This document shows, piece after piece, positions 1 through 8,234 of a DNA stretch of 64,000 nt; the first letter of the stretch is position 1, and each line of letters opens with the position of its first letter. Position numbers and translations under genes: made by a program. A model generated the notes under the pieces. That model saw only the letters and a program-made list of their open reading frames with translations. It was not told where the DNA came from and made no database searches. The DNA lies in assembly GCF_029543105.1 (NCBI RefSeq), contig NZ_JARQXB010000002.1, forward strand, positions 248,001 through 312,000, written 5' to 3'. The stretch is from Stenotrophomonas sp. HITSZ_GD (GTDB taxonomy: Bacteria; Pseudomonadota; Gammaproteobacteria; Xanthomonadales; Xanthomonadaceae).

Positions 1-143
1 ACCACCGCCAGGCCGGGCCGGGACTTGCCTTGGGCCAGGCGTGCCTGCACGCGCGCCTGCAGCTGGTCCAGCAGCTCCTCGGCGATGCGTCGTCCGTCGA
101 GGATGCGGGCCTGGGCGGCGGTGGCGGGCACGGAGGCGGTCAT
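1..143 (-). CDS. folD: FolD, methylene-THF dehydrogenase/cyclohydrolase (N-terminal fragment)
   Basis: Only the first 47 or so codons lie in the window; the rest of the gene is beyond base 1. Reading from the ATG at 143 gives a short variable tail followed by [15 protein letters not shown] and SRPGLAVV. This matches the N-terminal helix and first strand of FolD, the cytoplasmic enzyme that interconverts 5,10-methylene-, methenyl- and 10-formyl-tetrahydrofolate in one-carbon metabolism. No catalytic residue is visible in the fragment, so the call rests on this N-terminal signature. The gene diverges from the DUF1244 gene across a 47-bp spacer that must hold both start regions. Confidence 0.85.
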   Translation of the reverse strand, partial: MTASVPATAAQARILDGRRIAEELLDQLQARVQARLAQGKSRPGLAV

Positions 144-190
144 GGGCGGCGGTGTAAAGTCGGGGGCCGCCTATTGTCCCCGATTCCGCC

Positions 191-493
191 ATGAACGACA
201 CCACCGCGCTCGAAGCCGCCGCGTTCCGCCGCCTGCTCCGGCACCTCAACCAGCAACGCCCGGACGTGCAGAACATCGACCTGATGATCCTGGCCGGCTT
301 CTGCCGCAACTGCCTGGCCGACTGGTATCGCGAGGCCGCCGAGGAAGCGGGCGAGCCGATGGACAAGGCAACGGCGCGCGAGGCGATCTACGGCATGCCG
401 TTCGAGGAATGGAAGCGGCAGCATCAGCGCGAGGCCACGCCCGAACAGCTGGCCGCGTTCGCCCAGGCGCAGGCGGCCCACCCGAAAGGGTGA
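191..493 (+). CDS. DUF1244 family protein
   Basis: This 100-residue soluble protein matches the small DUF1244 family of proteobacteria. The central stretch LMILAGFCRNCLADWYREA has two cysteines two residues apart (FCRNC) and is followed by YGMPFEEWK, both hallmarks of the family as I recall it. There is no signal peptide or membrane segment. Its biochemical function is not established. It starts 47 bp from the divergent folD start, and its TGA (491-493) directly abuts the stop of the convergent antiporter gene. The ATG at 191 lacks a clear Shine-Dalgarno sequence, but the family homology begins immediately after it. Confidence 0.85.
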   Translation: MNDTTALEAAAFRRLLRHLNQQRPDVQNIDLMILAGFCRNCLADWYREAAEEAGEPMDKATAREAIYGMPFEEWKRQHQREATPEQLAAFAQAQAAHPKG

Positions 494-2338
494 TCAGCCG
501 GCGTCGTCGTCCACGGTGTCGGCCGGCACCTGCTCGGGATTGAGCGTGCGGCTGCGCCGCTTGGGCGGGGTGAACGGCGTTGGCCGCGGCACGCCGGGCT
601 GGTTGCCGAAGATCATCTTCGCGCCCGCCAGCAGGTTGCCGCCGGCCATCTCCAGTTCGAAGCGCTCGGCATCGCGCTTGCGGATCTCCTCGGCGATGTT
701 CGCCGCCTCGTCTTCGTCCACGCCCAGCTCGATCAGCGCGGCGCTGCCGAATTGCACGGCGGATTCGAACGTCTCGCGGATCTGGAAATCCACACCGGCG
801 TGGATCAGGCCCAGCGAATGTTCGCGATCGTAGGAGCGCACCAGCAGCCGCGCCTGCGGGAATTCGTCGCGCACCAGCTCCACGATGCGATCGGTGGCTT
901 CCTTGCGGTCAGTGCACACGGCGATCGCGCGCGCGGTGCCGGCGCCGGAGGCGCGCAGCACGTCCAGCCGGGTACCGTCGCCGTAATAGATCTTGAAGCC
1001 GAATTCCTCGGCGCTGCGGATCATCTCGATGTCGTTGTCGATGATGGTCACGTCCACGTCGCGTGCCAGCAACGACTGGCTGGCCACCTGCCCGAAGCGG
1101 CCGAAGCCGATCACCAGCACGCTGGCCGACTGCCCGGAGGCCGCTTCCACGCCCTCCAGCGAAGGCTTCGGCGCCGGCGTCATGCGCCGCTGCAACAGCA
1201 CGAACAAGGGCGTCAGCGCCATCGACAGCACCACGATGGCGGTGAGGCTGGCATTGACGCGGGCCTCGATCACGCCCACCGACGCGGCCGCACCGAACAG
1301 CACGAAGGCGAACTCGCCGCCCTGCGCCATCAGCACGCCGCGATCCAGCGCCTGGTGGTGGTCGCTGCCGGTCAGGCGCGCGACGAGGTAGATGCACACC
1401 GCCTTGCCCAGCATCAGGGTGAGCACGCCGAGTGCGATGAAGCGCCAGTCCTGCAGCACCACCGAGACGTCCAGCGCCATGCCCACGCCGAGGAAGAACA
1501 GCCCCAGCAGAATGCCGCGGAACGGCTCGATGTCCGCTTCGATCTGGTGGCGGAAGGTGGATTCGGACAGCAGCACGCCCGCCAGGAACGCGCCCATCGC
1601 CATCGACAGCCCGCCCAGCTGCATCAGCAACGCCGCACCGAGCACGACCAGCAGCGCGGCGGCGGTCATCACCTCGCGCGCACCGGCCTGCGCCAGGACG
1701 CGGAACAGCGGGTTGAGCAGCCAGCGGCCCGCCGCCAGCAGGCCGACGATGCAACCGGCGCCGATGGCGATGGCCTTCCAGCGTTCGGCCGGGGCCACTT
1801 CCATGCCGGCCGGCGCCATCAGCGCCACGATGGCCAGCAGCGGCACGATGAGCAGGTCCTCGAACAGGAGGATCGAGACGATCTTCTGACCGGCAGGCAG
1901 GGTGAGGTCGCCGCGTTCGGAGAGCAATTGCATCACCACGGCGGTGGAAGTCAGCACGAAACCGGCCGCGCCGATGAAAGCCACCGGCGCGCGCAAGCCC
2001 AGTGCGTACATGCCGAGCAGGGTGAGGCCGGCGGTGCACACGGCGATCTGCAGCGTGCCCAGGCCGAAGATCTCCCGGCGCAGGCTCCACAGGTGCGAGG
2101 GCCGCATCTCCAGGCCGATGACGAACAGGAACATCACCACGCCCAGTTCGGCCACGTGCAGGATCGACTGCGGGTCGTTGAACCAGCCGAAGCCGAACGG
2201 GCCGATGACCAGGCCCGCGGCCAGGTAACCCAGTACCGAGCCCAGGCCCAGCTTGCGAAAGATCGGAATGACGACGACCGCCGCGCCTAGCAGCGCGACG
2301 ACGTTGACCAACTGGTGGGTATCGGCGGGGGCACTCAT
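494..2338 (-). CDS. Kef/CPA2-type monovalent cation:proton antiporter with TrkA-N domain
   Basis: This 614-residue inner-membrane protein is a CPA2 family antiporter of the KefB/KefC/YbaL type, exchanging K+ or Na+ for protons. The first ~390 residues are strongly hydrophobic with many helices and include the family segments GYLAAGLVIGPFG and FFLGVGMALD. From about residue 405 a cytosolic TrkA-N (RCK) domain follows, with the nucleotide-binding GFGRFGQ glycine motif and an acidic residue at the end of the second strand (TIIDND). Such domains sense NAD(H) or glutathione adducts. The tail of ~50 residues is proline- and arginine-rich and not conserved. The gene is monocistronic by appearance. 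I cannot tell KefB, KefC and YbaL subtypes apart from sequence alone. Confidence 0.9.
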   Translation of the reverse strand: MSAPADTHQLVNVVALLGAAVVVIPIFRKLGLGSVLGYLAAGLVIGPFGFGWFNDPQSILHVAELGVVMFLFVIGLEMRPSHLWSLRREIFGLGTLQIAVCTAGLTLLGMYALGLRAPVAFIGAAGFVLTSTAVVMQLLSERGDLTLPAGQKIVSILLFEDLLIVPLLAIVALMAPAGMEVAPAERWKAIAIGAGCIVGLLAAGRWLLNPLFRVLAQAGAREVMTAAALLVVLGAALLMQLGGLSMAMGAFLAGVLLSESTFRHQIEADIEPFRGILLGLFFLGVGMALDVSVVLQDWRFIALGVLTLMLGKAVCIYLVARLTGSDHHQALDRGVLMAQGGEFAFVLFGAAASVGVIEARVNASLTAIVVLSMALTPLFVLLQRRMTPAPKPSLEGVEAASGQSASVLVIGFGRFGQVASQSLLARDVDVTIIDNDIEMIRSAEEFGFKIYYGDGTRLDVLRASGAGTARAIAVCTDRKEATDRIVELVRDEFPQARLLVRSYDREHSLGLIHAGVDFQIRETFESAVQFGSAALIELGVDEDEAANIAEEIRKRDAERFELEMAGGNLLAGAKMIFGNQPGVPRPTPFTPPKRRSRTLNPEQVPADTVDDDAG

Positions 2339-2401
2339 GCCGGGATTCTAGCCTGCCCTCGCCCGCCCGCCGCCGTATTGCGCACGGAGGTGCCATCGGG
2401 C

Positions 2402-2433
2402 AAAGAAAAAGGCGACGCTCGCGCGCCGCCTTT
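2402..2433 (-). terminator. Rho-independent terminator after galU
   Basis: On the minus strand, 25 bases past the galU stop, a stem AAAGGCG / CGCCTTT (2408-2414 with 2427-2433) is followed by a T-rich tract (TTTTTCTTTG). This is the expected end of the capD-galU transcript. Confidence 0.8.
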
Positions 2434-2458
2434 GGATGCCATCCGCACGCCTTCGCCG

Positions 2459-3346
2459 TCAGGCGCTGGCGCCTTCCAGCGCAGCGCGCAGCGCGTCGCG
2501 GGCCGGGCCGCGCAGCTTCTCGTGCTCCAGCGCGAAGTGGATGGTGGCCTCGATCAGCCCCAGGTGCGCGCCGCAATCGAAACGACGGCCCTGGAAGCGA
2601 TAGGCGTCCACCTGCTCGATCTTGAGCAGCTCGGCGATCGCGTCGGTCAGCTGGATTTCGCCGCCCGCGCCCGGCTTGACCTGCTCGAGCAGCTCGAAAA
2701 TGCGCGCGCTGAGTACATAGCGGCCGACCACCGCCAGGTTGCTCGGCGCGACCTCCGGCTTAGGCTTCTCCACGATCGCGTTGATGCGCCCGCGGCTGCC
2801 GTCGAATGCCTCGGTCGCCACGATGCCGTAGCTGGCGGTCTTCTCGTGCGGCACGTCTTCCACGGCGATCACGCTGCCGCCGGTCTGCTCGGCCACGTCG
2901 GCCATCTGCTTGAGCGCGCCGGGGCCGCGATTCCACATCAGGTCGTCCGGCAGCAGCACCGCGAACGGCTCGTCGCCGACGATCGGCTTGGCGCACAGCA
3001 CCGCATCGCCCAGGCCCAAGGCCTCGGCCTGGGTCACGAACACCGCGCGCACGCCGTTCGGCAGCACGTGGCGCACCAGTTCCAGCTGCTCCTGCTTGCC
3101 GGCGCGCTCGAGCTTCTGCTCCAGCTCGTAGGCCTTGTCGAAGTAATCGGCCACCGCGTGCTTGTAGCGGTTGGTGACGAAGATCAGCGTGTCGCAGCCG
3201 GCCTCGATCGCTTCGTCGACCGCGTACTGGATCAACGGCCGATCGATGATCGGCAGCATTTCCTTGGGAACCGTCTTGGTGGCCGGCAGGAAACGGGTGC
3301 CCAGGCCTGCCACCGGGAATACGGCCTTGCGGATGCGCTTGTTCAT
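2459..3346 (-). CDS. galU: UTP-glucose-1-phosphate uridylyltransferase GalU
   Basis: GalU makes UDP-glucose from UTP and glucose-1-phosphate for exopolysaccharide, LPS core and osmolyte synthesis. The N-terminus carries the nucleotidyltransferase signature FPVAGLGTRFLPATK with the catalytic lysine region, followed by KEMLPIIDRPLIQYAVDEA. Further on come the conserved PDDL and EKPKP segments. At 295 residues the length is normal. I chose the ATG at 3346 rather than a TTG one codon upstream: the ATG overlaps the upstream stop as TGATG, implying translational coupling to the epimerase/dehydratase gene. It is last in the lapA-lapB-glycosyltransferase-capD-galU run and precedes a terminator, which ties it to envelope polysaccharide supply. 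Confidence 0.96.
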   Translation of the reverse strand: MNKRIRKAVFPVAGLGTRFLPATKTVPKEMLPIIDRPLIQYAVDEAIEAGCDTLIFVTNRYKHAVADYFDKAYELEQKLERAGKQEQLELVRHVLPNGVRAVFVTQAEALGLGDAVLCAKPIVGDEPFAVLLPDDLMWNRGPGALKQMADVAEQTGGSVIAVEDVPHEKTASYGIVATEAFDGSRGRINAIVEKPKPEVAPSNLAVVGRYVLSARIFELLEQVKPGAGGEIQLTDAIAELLKIEQVDAYRFQGRRFDCGAHLGLIEATIHFALEHEKLRGPARDALRAALEGASA

Positions 3347-5265
3347 CAAATTCTTCTGACCTCGCGTGCGGGGAAAGGAACCACCGTGGCCGAGCGCTCG
3401 TTGTCCTTGTCGCGCGCGGCCGAGAAATCGGGCATGAAATTGCCGAGGATCGCGTCCATCGCGTCGGTGTCGTAGCGGTCCACCGCCTCGCGCAGGCGCG
3501 CGACGTGCTGCAGCACCTGGTCCTGGGGGAACTGCCGCGCGTCTGCCTCGAGGATCTTCGGGTGCAGGGTCGGGCGATAGTTCTCGTCGGCGTAGAACAG
3601 GGTCTCGTGCAGCTTCTCGCCCGGGCGCAGGCCGGTGTAGACAATGGCGATGTCCTGCCCGGGCTGCTTGCCCGCCAGGCGGATCATCTGCTCGGCCAGC
3701 AGGCGGATCGGCACCGGTTCGCCCATGTCCAGCGTGTAGATGGCCCCGTGCGACGCCGAGGCAGCCGCCTGCACGATCAGCTGGCAGGCTTCGGGAATGG
3801 TCATGAAGTAGCGGGTGACGTCCGGATGCGTGACCGTGACCGGGCCGCCCTGGCGGATCTGCTCGCGGAACAGCGGCACCACGCTACCCGCCGAATCGAG
3901 CACGTTGCCGAAGCGCACGGTGACGAACCGCGTGGTCGCGTTTCGCGCATCCAGGCTCTGGCAGATCATCTCGGCGTAGCGCTTGGTCGCGCCCAGCACG
4001 TTGACCGGCTCGACCGCCTTGTCCGTGGAGATGAAGAGGAAGGTGCCCACGCCCGCCTGCACGCAGCTGGTGGCGACGTTGTGGGTGGCCAGCACGTTGT
4101 TGCGCACGGCCTCGCGCAGCTGGCCTTCCAGCAGCGGCACCTGCTTGTAGGCGGCGGCGTGGAACACCGCGTCCGGGGTGGCGCTGGCCAGCGCGTAGCG
4201 CATCACGGCCGGGTCGCCGCAGTCGCCCAGCACGCGCACGACCTCCACTTCGGGGAACAGCCGCCGCAGGTCCGAATCGATGGTCAGCAGCGCCAGTTCA
4301 TCCACTTCCAGCAGCACGACGCGCCGCGCGCCATGGCGCGAGACCTGGCGGCAGACTTCCGAGCCGATCGAGCCGCCGGCGCCGGTGACCAGCACGGTCT
4401 TGCCGGTCAGCCAGCTGCGCACCAGCTTCCAGTCCGGCATCACCGGCTTGCGGTTGAGCAGGTCCTCGATGGCCACTTCGCGCAGTTCGCCGGGCAGCGA
4501 GCGCCCTTCGAGCACGTTGGTCAGCTTGGGCACCATGCGGAACGGCAGCCCGGTGCTCTCGCAGATCGCCACGACCCGCTGCAGCCCGGGGGCGTCCAGC
4601 GAGGGAATGGCGATGATGATCAGCTTGGCCGCGGTCTCGCGGGCGATCGACGGCGCGCTGGCGATCGACCCCAGCACCGGCAGGCCCTGGATCTTGGCGC
4701 CGTGCAGCTGGCTGGCGTCGTCCAGGAAGCCCACCGGCAGGAAGGCCCCGGTGCGCCGCAGGTCGCGCACCAGCGCTTCGGCCGCGCGTCCGGCGCCCAA
4801 GATGAGCACGCGCTGGTTGACGTCGGCGGAGTTGGCGATCTGGTAGTCGCGCCAGGCGCGATACAGCAGCCGGGGCGTGCCCAGCAGCGCCGAGAGCGCG
4901 AACGGATACACCACCAGCACCGACATCGGCACGCCCTGGAAGCGGTCCACCGCCAATGCCAGGACGATGGCGACCATGCCCAGGAAGCTGGCCTTGAAGA
5001 TGTTCCACAGGTCCGGAACGCTGGCGAAGCGCCACAGGCCGCGGTACAAGCCCACCCGCCAGAACACCAGGCCCTGCGCGATCAGCACGATGGCCGTGCG
5101 CCAGTCCCACATTGGCAGCTCGGGCGCATCGCGCAGCATCGAGTAGCGGCCGGCATGCAGCAGCTGCCAGCAGATCCATACCATCAGCAGGTCGTGGAAG
5201 ACGACCGCGACTTTGGGCATGGATCGGGTGAAACGGTCACGCCAAGATGTCATGTATCGATCCAT
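3346..5265 (-). CDS. CapD/FlaA1-like nucleotide-sugar epimerase/dehydratase, membrane-bound
   Basis: This 639-residue protein has four N-terminal membrane helices (about residues 15-110) and a first Rossmann domain (VLILGAGRAAEALV, about residue 150). A C-terminal extended SDR domain starts at VLVTGAGGSIGSE (about residue 290). This is the architecture of WbpM/CapD/PglF UDP-GlcNAc 4,6-dehydratases, which make deoxy-amino sugars for O-antigen or capsule. The classical SDR YxxxK is absent; the matching stretch reads FISTDKAVEPVNVLGATKR, as in the long WbpM-type enzymes. Start ATG 5265 overlaps the upstream stop as TGATG, and its own stop overlaps galU the same way. The exact substrate cannot be read from sequence. 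Confidence 0.92.
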   Translation of the reverse strand: MDRYMTSWRDRFTRSMPKVAVVFHDLLMVWICWQLLHAGRYSMLRDAPELPMWDWRTAIVLIAQGLVFWRVGLYRGLWRFASVPDLWNIFKASFLGMVAIVLALAVDRFQGVPMSVLVVYPFALSALLGTPRLLYRAWRDYQIANSADVNQRVLILGAGRAAEALVRDLRRTGAFLPVGFLDDASQLHGAKIQGLPVLGSIASAPSIARETAAKLIIIAIPSLDAPGLQRVVAICESTGLPFRMVPKLTNVLEGRSLPGELREVAIEDLLNRKPVMPDWKLVRSWLTGKTVLVTGAGGSIGSEVCRQVSRHGARRVVLLEVDELALLTIDSDLRRLFPEVEVVRVLGDCGDPAVMRYALASATPDAVFHAAAYKQVPLLEGQLREAVRNNVLATHNVATSCVQAGVGTFLFISTDKAVEPVNVLGATKRYAEMICQSLDARNATTRFVTVRFGNVLDSAGSVVPLFREQIRQGGPVTVTHPDVTRYFMTIPEACQLIVQAAASASHGAIYTLDMGEPVPIRLLAEQMIRLAGKQPGQDIAIVYTGLRPGEKLHETLFYADENYRPTLHPKILEADARQFPQDQVLQHVARLREAVDRYDTDAMDAILGNFMPDFSAARDKDNERSATVVPFPAREVRRI

Positions 5266-6233
5266 CAATAATCGCGTAGTCCCTTACGCAGGAGGAGCCA
5301 GATCGTCGATGCCGTCGCCAGCCAGACGATCGATCCAACAGCCTCCCACCTCGGCTGCAGTGCTTGCAGGCGGAAGAATAAGGCAATCGCGATACCGCTG
5401 GAAACCGCATACCCGAAAGTGACCCGGGGATGCCCGAACCGACGTGCGAGACGCTGGTAGACATGCTGCGCATGCGGCTCCCACCAACGCTGGCCGGAGA
5501 GCATGCGGGTAGCCAGCGTGAAGCCTGCGTCTACGAGAAAGGTGCCTAGCGGCAACCATAGCGACCACGGGCTCAGGCCCGCGCACAGGCCCAGGCCGAA
5601 CAGCACCGCCAGCGCAAAACCGAGTCCGCCGCTCCCCCCGTCGCCGAGGAAGATACGCGCGCGCGGGAAGTTGAAAGGCAGGAAGCCCAGGCAGGCCGCA
5701 GCGAGCGTCCAGCCCGCCCAGGAGAGCGGCGCCGGCAGCATCCAGGCGTAGGCGGCCGCGGCCAGCATGGCCTGGGTGGCCGCCAGGCCGTTGATGCCAT
5801 CCATGAAGTTCCACACGTTGATCAGGCCCACAGCGAACAACGCCGCCAGGGCGCCGAGCCATGCCTGGCCGCTGAGGTGGGCGACGAGCAGCCCCCAGCC
5901 CAGCGCGGCGACCCCATGTACCGCCAGCCGCCAGCGCGCGGGCAGCGGGCGATGGTCGTCCCACCAGCCGATCCCGGCGACCAGGGCGAATCCGGCCGCG
6001 GCGCCGGCGATCGGCAGGCCCTGACCCGGCCACTGCCACAGCGCCGCAGCAGCCACCACGAGCATCGCGCCGACGATGGCCATACCGCCGCCACGCGGGG
6101 TGGCGACCTGGTGGCTGCGACGTTCGCCGGGCTGGTCGATCAACTGGCGGCGCAGCGCGTAGCCGCGCATGCCCCAGGTGCCCAGCGCGGACAACGCGCA
6201 CACGACGGCACAGGCGGCCCACAGATCGATCAT
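5265..6233 (-). CDS. WecA/WbpL-like undecaprenyl-phosphate sugar-1-phosphate transferase
   Basis: This 322-residue polytopic protein belongs to the MraY/WecA glycosyltransferase-4 family, which transfers a HexNAc-1-phosphate from UDP-sugar to undecaprenyl phosphate at the inner membrane, starting O-antigen or related polymers. Visible motifs are PRGGG after the first helix, WWDDHRPLP (aspartate pair), NVWNFMDGINGLA and FLGDGGSGGLGF, plus about ten hydrophobic helices. The following CapD-like gene plausibly supplies its nucleotide-sugar substrate. WecA and WbpL differ mainly in donor specificity, which I cannot resolve. It sits 75 bp downstream of lapB and is translationally coupled to the next gene. 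Confidence 0.9.
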   Translation of the reverse strand: MIDLWAACAVVCALSALGTWGMRGYALRRQLIDQPGERRSHQVATPRGGGMAIVGAMLVVAAAALWQWPGQGLPIAGAAAGFALVAGIGWWDDHRPLPARWRLAVHGVAALGWGLLVAHLSGQAWLGALAALFAVGLINVWNFMDGINGLAATQAMLAAAAYAWMLPAPLSWAGWTLAAACLGFLPFNFPRARIFLGDGGSGGLGFALAVLFGLGLCAGLSPWSLWLPLGTFLVDAGFTLATRMLSGQRWWEPHAQHVYQRLARRFGHPRVTFGYAVSSGIAIALFFRLQALQPRWEAVGSIVWLATASTIWLLLRKGLRDY

Positions 6234-6308
6234 CTATTCCTCGTCATCCAGGACCGCGGCAGGCAGCGCGTCCTTGCGGTCCACGCTGCACCTTGCCTTC
6301 GCGCCGGC

Positions 6309-7487
6309 TCAAACGACCGCGTAGTTCAGCAGCGGCTTGACCGTGCCCCACTCCTTGCAGCTCGGGCATTGCCAGTGGTGCGTCTTGGCGCCGAAGCCGC
6401 AGCGCGTGCAGCGATAACTCGGGTTGCGCACGAGCAGTTGGTCGGTGATGTGCTTGAGATCGTGCAGCGTGGATTCCGGATCGCTGCCCTCGGCCAGGGT
6501 GAGATCGATCAGCGCCGCCTCGCCGCGCACGGACGGACGATCCTTGAGCTGCCGGCCGAGGTAGGACCGCGCCGGACCCGGGCCGTCCTGCGCTTCCATC
6601 AGCTGGGTCAGCGCCAGCACGGGCGCGATGCCGCGATAGTGCTCGGTCATCTCGGACAGGAAGTTGCGCGCGCCGGCGATGTCGCCGACGCGACGATACG
6701 CCGCCAGCAGCGCCGGGATGATCTCCGGCAGGTAATCCGGATCGTGGCGGGCGGCACGTTCCCATGCACGCACCGCCGCCTCGTCGTTGCCGCGATCCAC
6801 TTCGATGCGGCCCTCCAGGATGCCCGCGCGCACGGAGTTCGCATCGGCCTGGTAGGCGCGCGCCACCGCTTCCAGCGCTTGCTCCGGCTTGCCGGCGCCG
6901 CGGTAGCGGTCGGCCAGCTCGCATTCGAATTGCGAGATCAGCTTGCCCATCGGCTCGCCGGTGACCTGCTCGTAGCGGGTGGCGTTGTCGATCGCCTTTT
7001 CCCAGTCGCGCTCGGCCTGGTAGATGCCGATCAGGTGCTTGAGTGCCTGCGGCGCGCGCTGGTCGATCTGCGCCAGCTCGGTGAACACGGTCTCGGCGCG
7101 ATCGAGCAGGCCGGACTTCATGTAGTCCTCGCCGAGCGCGAGCAGGGCCTGCACGCGCTGCTGGTCGGTGAGGTCGCTGCGCTGGACCAGCCCCTGGTGC
7201 AGGCGGATCGCGCGATCCACCTCGCCGCGGCGGCGGAACAGGTGCCCCAGCGCGACCTGGGTCTCGAAGGTTTCCTTGTCCAGCTCGGCGATATGCAGGA
7301 ACAGCTCGATCGCCTTGTCGGGCTGCTCGTTGAGCAGGTAGTTCAGGCCGCGGAAATACGTGCTCGACAGCCGGCTGACCTGGGTATCGCCATGGCGCTG
7401 GCCGCCGCGGCGGCCGATCACCCAACCCCCGAGCGCGGCCAGGGGCAGGAACAGGAAGAACCAGAACCACTCGGTCAGGAAATCCAT
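6309..7487 (-). CDS. lapB: Lipopolysaccharide assembly protein LapB
   Basis: LapB is the inner-membrane, cytoplasm-facing TPR protein that in E. coli controls LpxC turnover by FtsH and so balances LPS synthesis. The 392-residue product has an N-terminal membrane helix (FLTEWFWFFLFLPLAALGGW). A long helical TPR array covers about residues 35-340 (repeats such as LNEQPDKAIELFLHIAELD). The C-terminal rubredoxin-type metal site has two CxxC knuckles, CTRC and CPSC. Length and architecture match the family. It begins 6 bp after the lapA stop; the lapA-lapB pairing is conserved in gammaproteobacteria. Confidence 0.95.
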   Translation of the reverse strand: MDFLTEWFWFFLFLPLAALGGWVIGRRGGQRHGDTQVSRLSSTYFRGLNYLLNEQPDKAIELFLHIAELDKETFETQVALGHLFRRRGEVDRAIRLHQGLVQRSDLTDQQRVQALLALGEDYMKSGLLDRAETVFTELAQIDQRAPQALKHLIGIYQAERDWEKAIDNATRYEQVTGEPMGKLISQFECELADRYRGAGKPEQALEAVARAYQADANSVRAGILEGRIEVDRGNDEAAVRAWERAARHDPDYLPEIIPALLAAYRRVGDIAGARNFLSEMTEHYRGIAPVLALTQLMEAQDGPGPARSYLGRQLKDRPSVRGEAALIDLTLAEGSDPESTLHDLKHITDQLLVRNPSYRCTRCGFGAKTHHWQCPSCKEWGTVKPLLNYAVV

Positions 7488-7493
7488 CGTCGG

Positions 7494-7787
7494 TCAAATT
7501 CCATCAATGGGGCGCGGCTCGACGACCACGGGGGCCGCGACACGCGCGGCGGCAAGCTGCTTGTTGGCCTGCCGCAGTTTCGAATAGAGGGGAAGCACCA
7601 TCACCGCCAGCACCAGGACACCGCCGATCAGCACGCCCGCCAGCAGGGACACGATGATCGCCACGCCGGAGGTGGTCGCCAGGCTGGCGAAGGCGAAGTC
7701 GATCAGGATGGGCTGGGAATTGAGGGCGCCAATGATCAGGCCGACCAGCAGGAAAGCCAGCATCAACAGCAATTGGAAGACTTTCAT
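7494..7787 (-). CDS. lapA: LapA domain inner-membrane protein
   Basis: This small protein of 97 residues has two membrane helices, about residues 3-22 (LLLMLAFLLVGLIIGALNS) and 42-68, followed by a short charged cytoplasmic tail. This is the LapA/YciS pattern, a partner of LapB in LPS assembly. The motif NSQPILIDFAFASL between the helices is typical of the family. It is encoded directly upstream of lapB and 36 bp downstream of ihfB, in the same order as in E. coli and Pseudomonas. Confidence 0.9.
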   Translation of the reverse strand: MKVFQLLLMLAFLLVGLIIGALNSQPILIDFAFASLATTSGVAIIVSLLAGVLIGGVLVLAVMVLPLYSKLRQANKQLAAARVAAPVVVEPRPIDGI

Positions 7788-7823
7788 GGCGCGACTCCTG
7801 TCAGGGTGCGCCTAGCTTAACCG

Positions 7824-8135
7824 TCACTCGGCCGTGTCGGCCATGTCGACCGGTGCGACCGAACTCACGCGCTCGCGCAGTTCCTTGCCCGGCTTGAAGT
7901 GCGGCACATGCTTGCCCGGCAGCGCGACCGATTCGCCGGTCTTGGGATTGCGGCCCAGGCGCGGCGGACGGTAGTGCAGCGAGAAACTGCCGAAGCCGCG
8001 AATCTCGATGCGGTCTCCCTGCGACAGCGACTCGCCCATCATCTCCAGCAGCGACTTGACCGCCAGGTCGACGTCGTCCGCCTTCAGGTGGGCCTGACGG
8101 CGCGCCAGGATTTCAATCAGTTCCGACTTGGTCAT
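7824..8135 (-). CDS. ihfB: Integration host factor subunit beta
   Basis: IHF-beta is the DNA-bending nucleoid protein that works as a heterodimer with IHF-alpha in replication, recombination and sigma-54 transcription. The 103-residue product starts [14 protein letters not shown] and carries [26 protein letters not shown], the beta-arm that intercalates DNA (GRNPKTG). Its C-terminus is slightly longer than E. coli IhfB and ends in an acidic tail. It lies downstream of rpsA, which is the standard neighbourhood. Confidence 0.96.
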   Translation of the reverse strand: MTKSELIEILARRQAHLKADDVDLAVKSLLEMMGESLSQGDRIEIRGFGSFSLHYRPPRLGRNPKTGESVALPGKHVPHFKPGKELRERVSSVAPVDMADTAE

Positions 8136-8168
8136 GGGCTGCTGCGCGGGGACGGGATCGCATCATGT

Positions 8169-8199
8169 GATCGGCCCGGACGCGAGGTCCGGGCCGATC
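8169..8199 (-). other. Strong intergenic hairpin between rpsA and ihfB
   Basis: A perfect 13-bp inverted repeat (GATCGGCCCGGAC / GTCCGGGCCGATC, 8169-8181 with 8187-8199) has a 5-nt loop. On the rpsA transcript no U-tract follows the stem, so it looks more like a stability or processing element than a full terminator; the T-run lies on the plus-strand side instead. Confidence 0.55.
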
Positions 8200-8234
8200 G
8201 TTTTCTACACAGGGCTTGCGCCCCTTACCGCCAA

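Noticed and set aside
752-2290. Long plus-strand open frame opposite the Kef-type antiporter
   Set aside because: It is a GC-rich shadow, His/Arg/Gln-rich with no domain, fully antisense to a well-supported gene.
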